Positions 31,729 through 32,121 of a DNA stretch of 32,121 nucleotides are shown piece by piece. Position 1 is the first letter of the stretch. Every line of letters starts with the position of its first letter. The notes under the pieces are model-generated. The model had not been told where the DNA came from and did no database searches. It was given only the letters and a program-made list of their open reading frames with translations. The translations under genes were made by a program, and so were the position numbers. The stretch is from Promethearchaeota archaeon (GTDB taxonomy: Archaea; Asgardarchaeota; Lokiarchaeia; Sigyniarchaeales; SOKP01), in assembly GCA_004524725.1 (NCBI GenBank), contig SDNW01000016.1, forward strand, positions 1 through 32,121. Reading direction: 5' to 3'.

Positions 31729-32121
31729 CTAAGTTAATTGTTCATATCCATCTTCAGAAACTAATACTGTTTCTTCGGTTTGAGAAACAAAAATTCCTTT
31801 TTCTTCTGCTAATACATAATGGGCTTTCAATTTATTGGTCCTTACAAGTTCCTCAAGACCAAAGACAATTCCCATTTGAAATTCTTTTGCCAACCACCTT
31901 TCAGCAAAAGGCAAAGTTTTATAATTCTTATTGATAAATCCCAAAATTTGCTTTGAGGCTTTTCTTCTTAATGGTACTCTTCCCGTATAAGGATTTAATT
32001 CATAAATATAGGAGGCATTAGTTGCATGAACTGATCCCCGTCCTGTTGAGGCAAAAATTTCGATAGCGAGAACATCCCCTTCCTCGATGATGTCTCCCCC
32101 TTGAGATCCGAGTTCAGGTAC
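31729..32121 (-). CDS. map: Methionine aminopeptidase type 2, C-terminal part (runs off the window)
   Basis: The last 130 codons of a metallopeptidase that removes the initiator Met from nascent proteins. The reading frame is open to the window edge, so the N-terminal part with the His and Asp ligands lies outside. Visible marks are EEGDVLAIEIFASTGRG, whose AIE glutamate is a conserved family position, IYELNPYTGR, the type-2 stretch YKTLPFAERWL, and VSQTEETVLV, where the glutamate is a metal ligand. The ending YEQLT matches archaeal MetAP2. A TTG at 31944 is internal and not the start. The GT4 gene follows with no spacer. Confidence 0.93.
   Translation of the reverse strand, partial: VPELGSQGGDIIEEGDVLAIEIFASTGRGSVHATNASYIYELNPYTGRVPLRRKASKQILGFINKNYKTLPFAERWLAKEFQMGIVFGLEELVRTNKLKAHYVLAEEKGIFVSQTEETVLVSEDGYEQLT

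Noticed and set aside
1-32121. CRISPR array, insertion sequences, prophage or integrase-flanked island
   Set aside because: No regularly spaced repeats, transposase or integrase motifs, or terminal inverted repeats were seen. Base composition looks even by eye across the window.

Overview
The window looks like chromosome of an AT-rich archaeon, most likely an Asgard archaeon. Archaeal markers are an MptE-type pterin kinase, RadA/RadB-like recombinases, archaeal Trm1, a NusA-like KH protein, type-2 methionine aminopeptidase, TATA-box promoters with short or absent leaders, and a tRNA-Gln with an A1-U72 pair and no encoded CCA. The Asgard inference rests mainly on a full-length homologue of eukaryotic ribophorin I (OST1), an RPC34/TFE-beta-like Fe-S transcription factor, an enlarged Trm112-like protein and an Alg7/AglH-type sugar-phosphate transferase. 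No rRNA or other phylogenetic marker is present to fix the lineage.

Region 1 (1-7200) is information processing plus one metabolic gene: MptE, a RadA-like recombinase without its N-terminal domain, a TFE-beta/RPC34-like protein carrying an extra zinc finger, and a compact minus-strand block of class I fructose-1,6-bisphosphatase, Trm1 and an FtsJ-type 2'-O-methyltransferase. A second small RecA-fold ATPase is divergent from a putative RuvC/RNase H-fold protein. Their start codons are separated by 23 bp that contain a perfect 18-bp palindrome.

Region 2 (7200-12000) holds a tandem pair of multi-spanning HGSNAT/DUF1624-type acyltransferase-like proteins, a stray NusA-like KH protein with a degenerate first KH domain, a TlyA-type S4/FtsJ rRNA methyltransferase and a DUF362 protein.

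Region 3 (12000-20100, minus strand) is an oligopeptide ABC transporter. In transcription order it runs binding protein, two unrecognised genes (one soluble, one six-helix membrane protein), OppB, OppC, OppD, OppF. A T12 tract after the binding-protein gene could reduce downstream transcription.

Region 4 (20380-32121) is a secretory and glycosylation neighbourhood. It contains a UbiA-family polyprenyl-phosphate phosphoribosyltransferase-like enzyme, a giant M48 membrane protease, an Alg7/AglH-type transferase, tRNA-Gln, a Trm112-like protein and ribophorin I. Divergent from ribophorin I is Sec61-beta, followed by a MazG-like pyrophosphohydrolase, a hexapeptide-repeat acyltransferase, a DUF354 protein, a GT4 glycosyltransferase and the 3' part of methionine aminopeptidase. 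Alg7-type enzymes start lipid-linked oligosaccharide synthesis, ribophorin I belongs to the oligosaccharyltransferase that transfers it, and Sec61-beta belongs to the channel through which acceptor proteins pass, so this half of the window reads as a eukaryote-like N-glycosylation and secretion locus.

No CRISPR array, insertion sequence, prophage or integration site was seen. No gene-free stretch exceeds 300 bases; the longest is 20080-20378 (299 bases).
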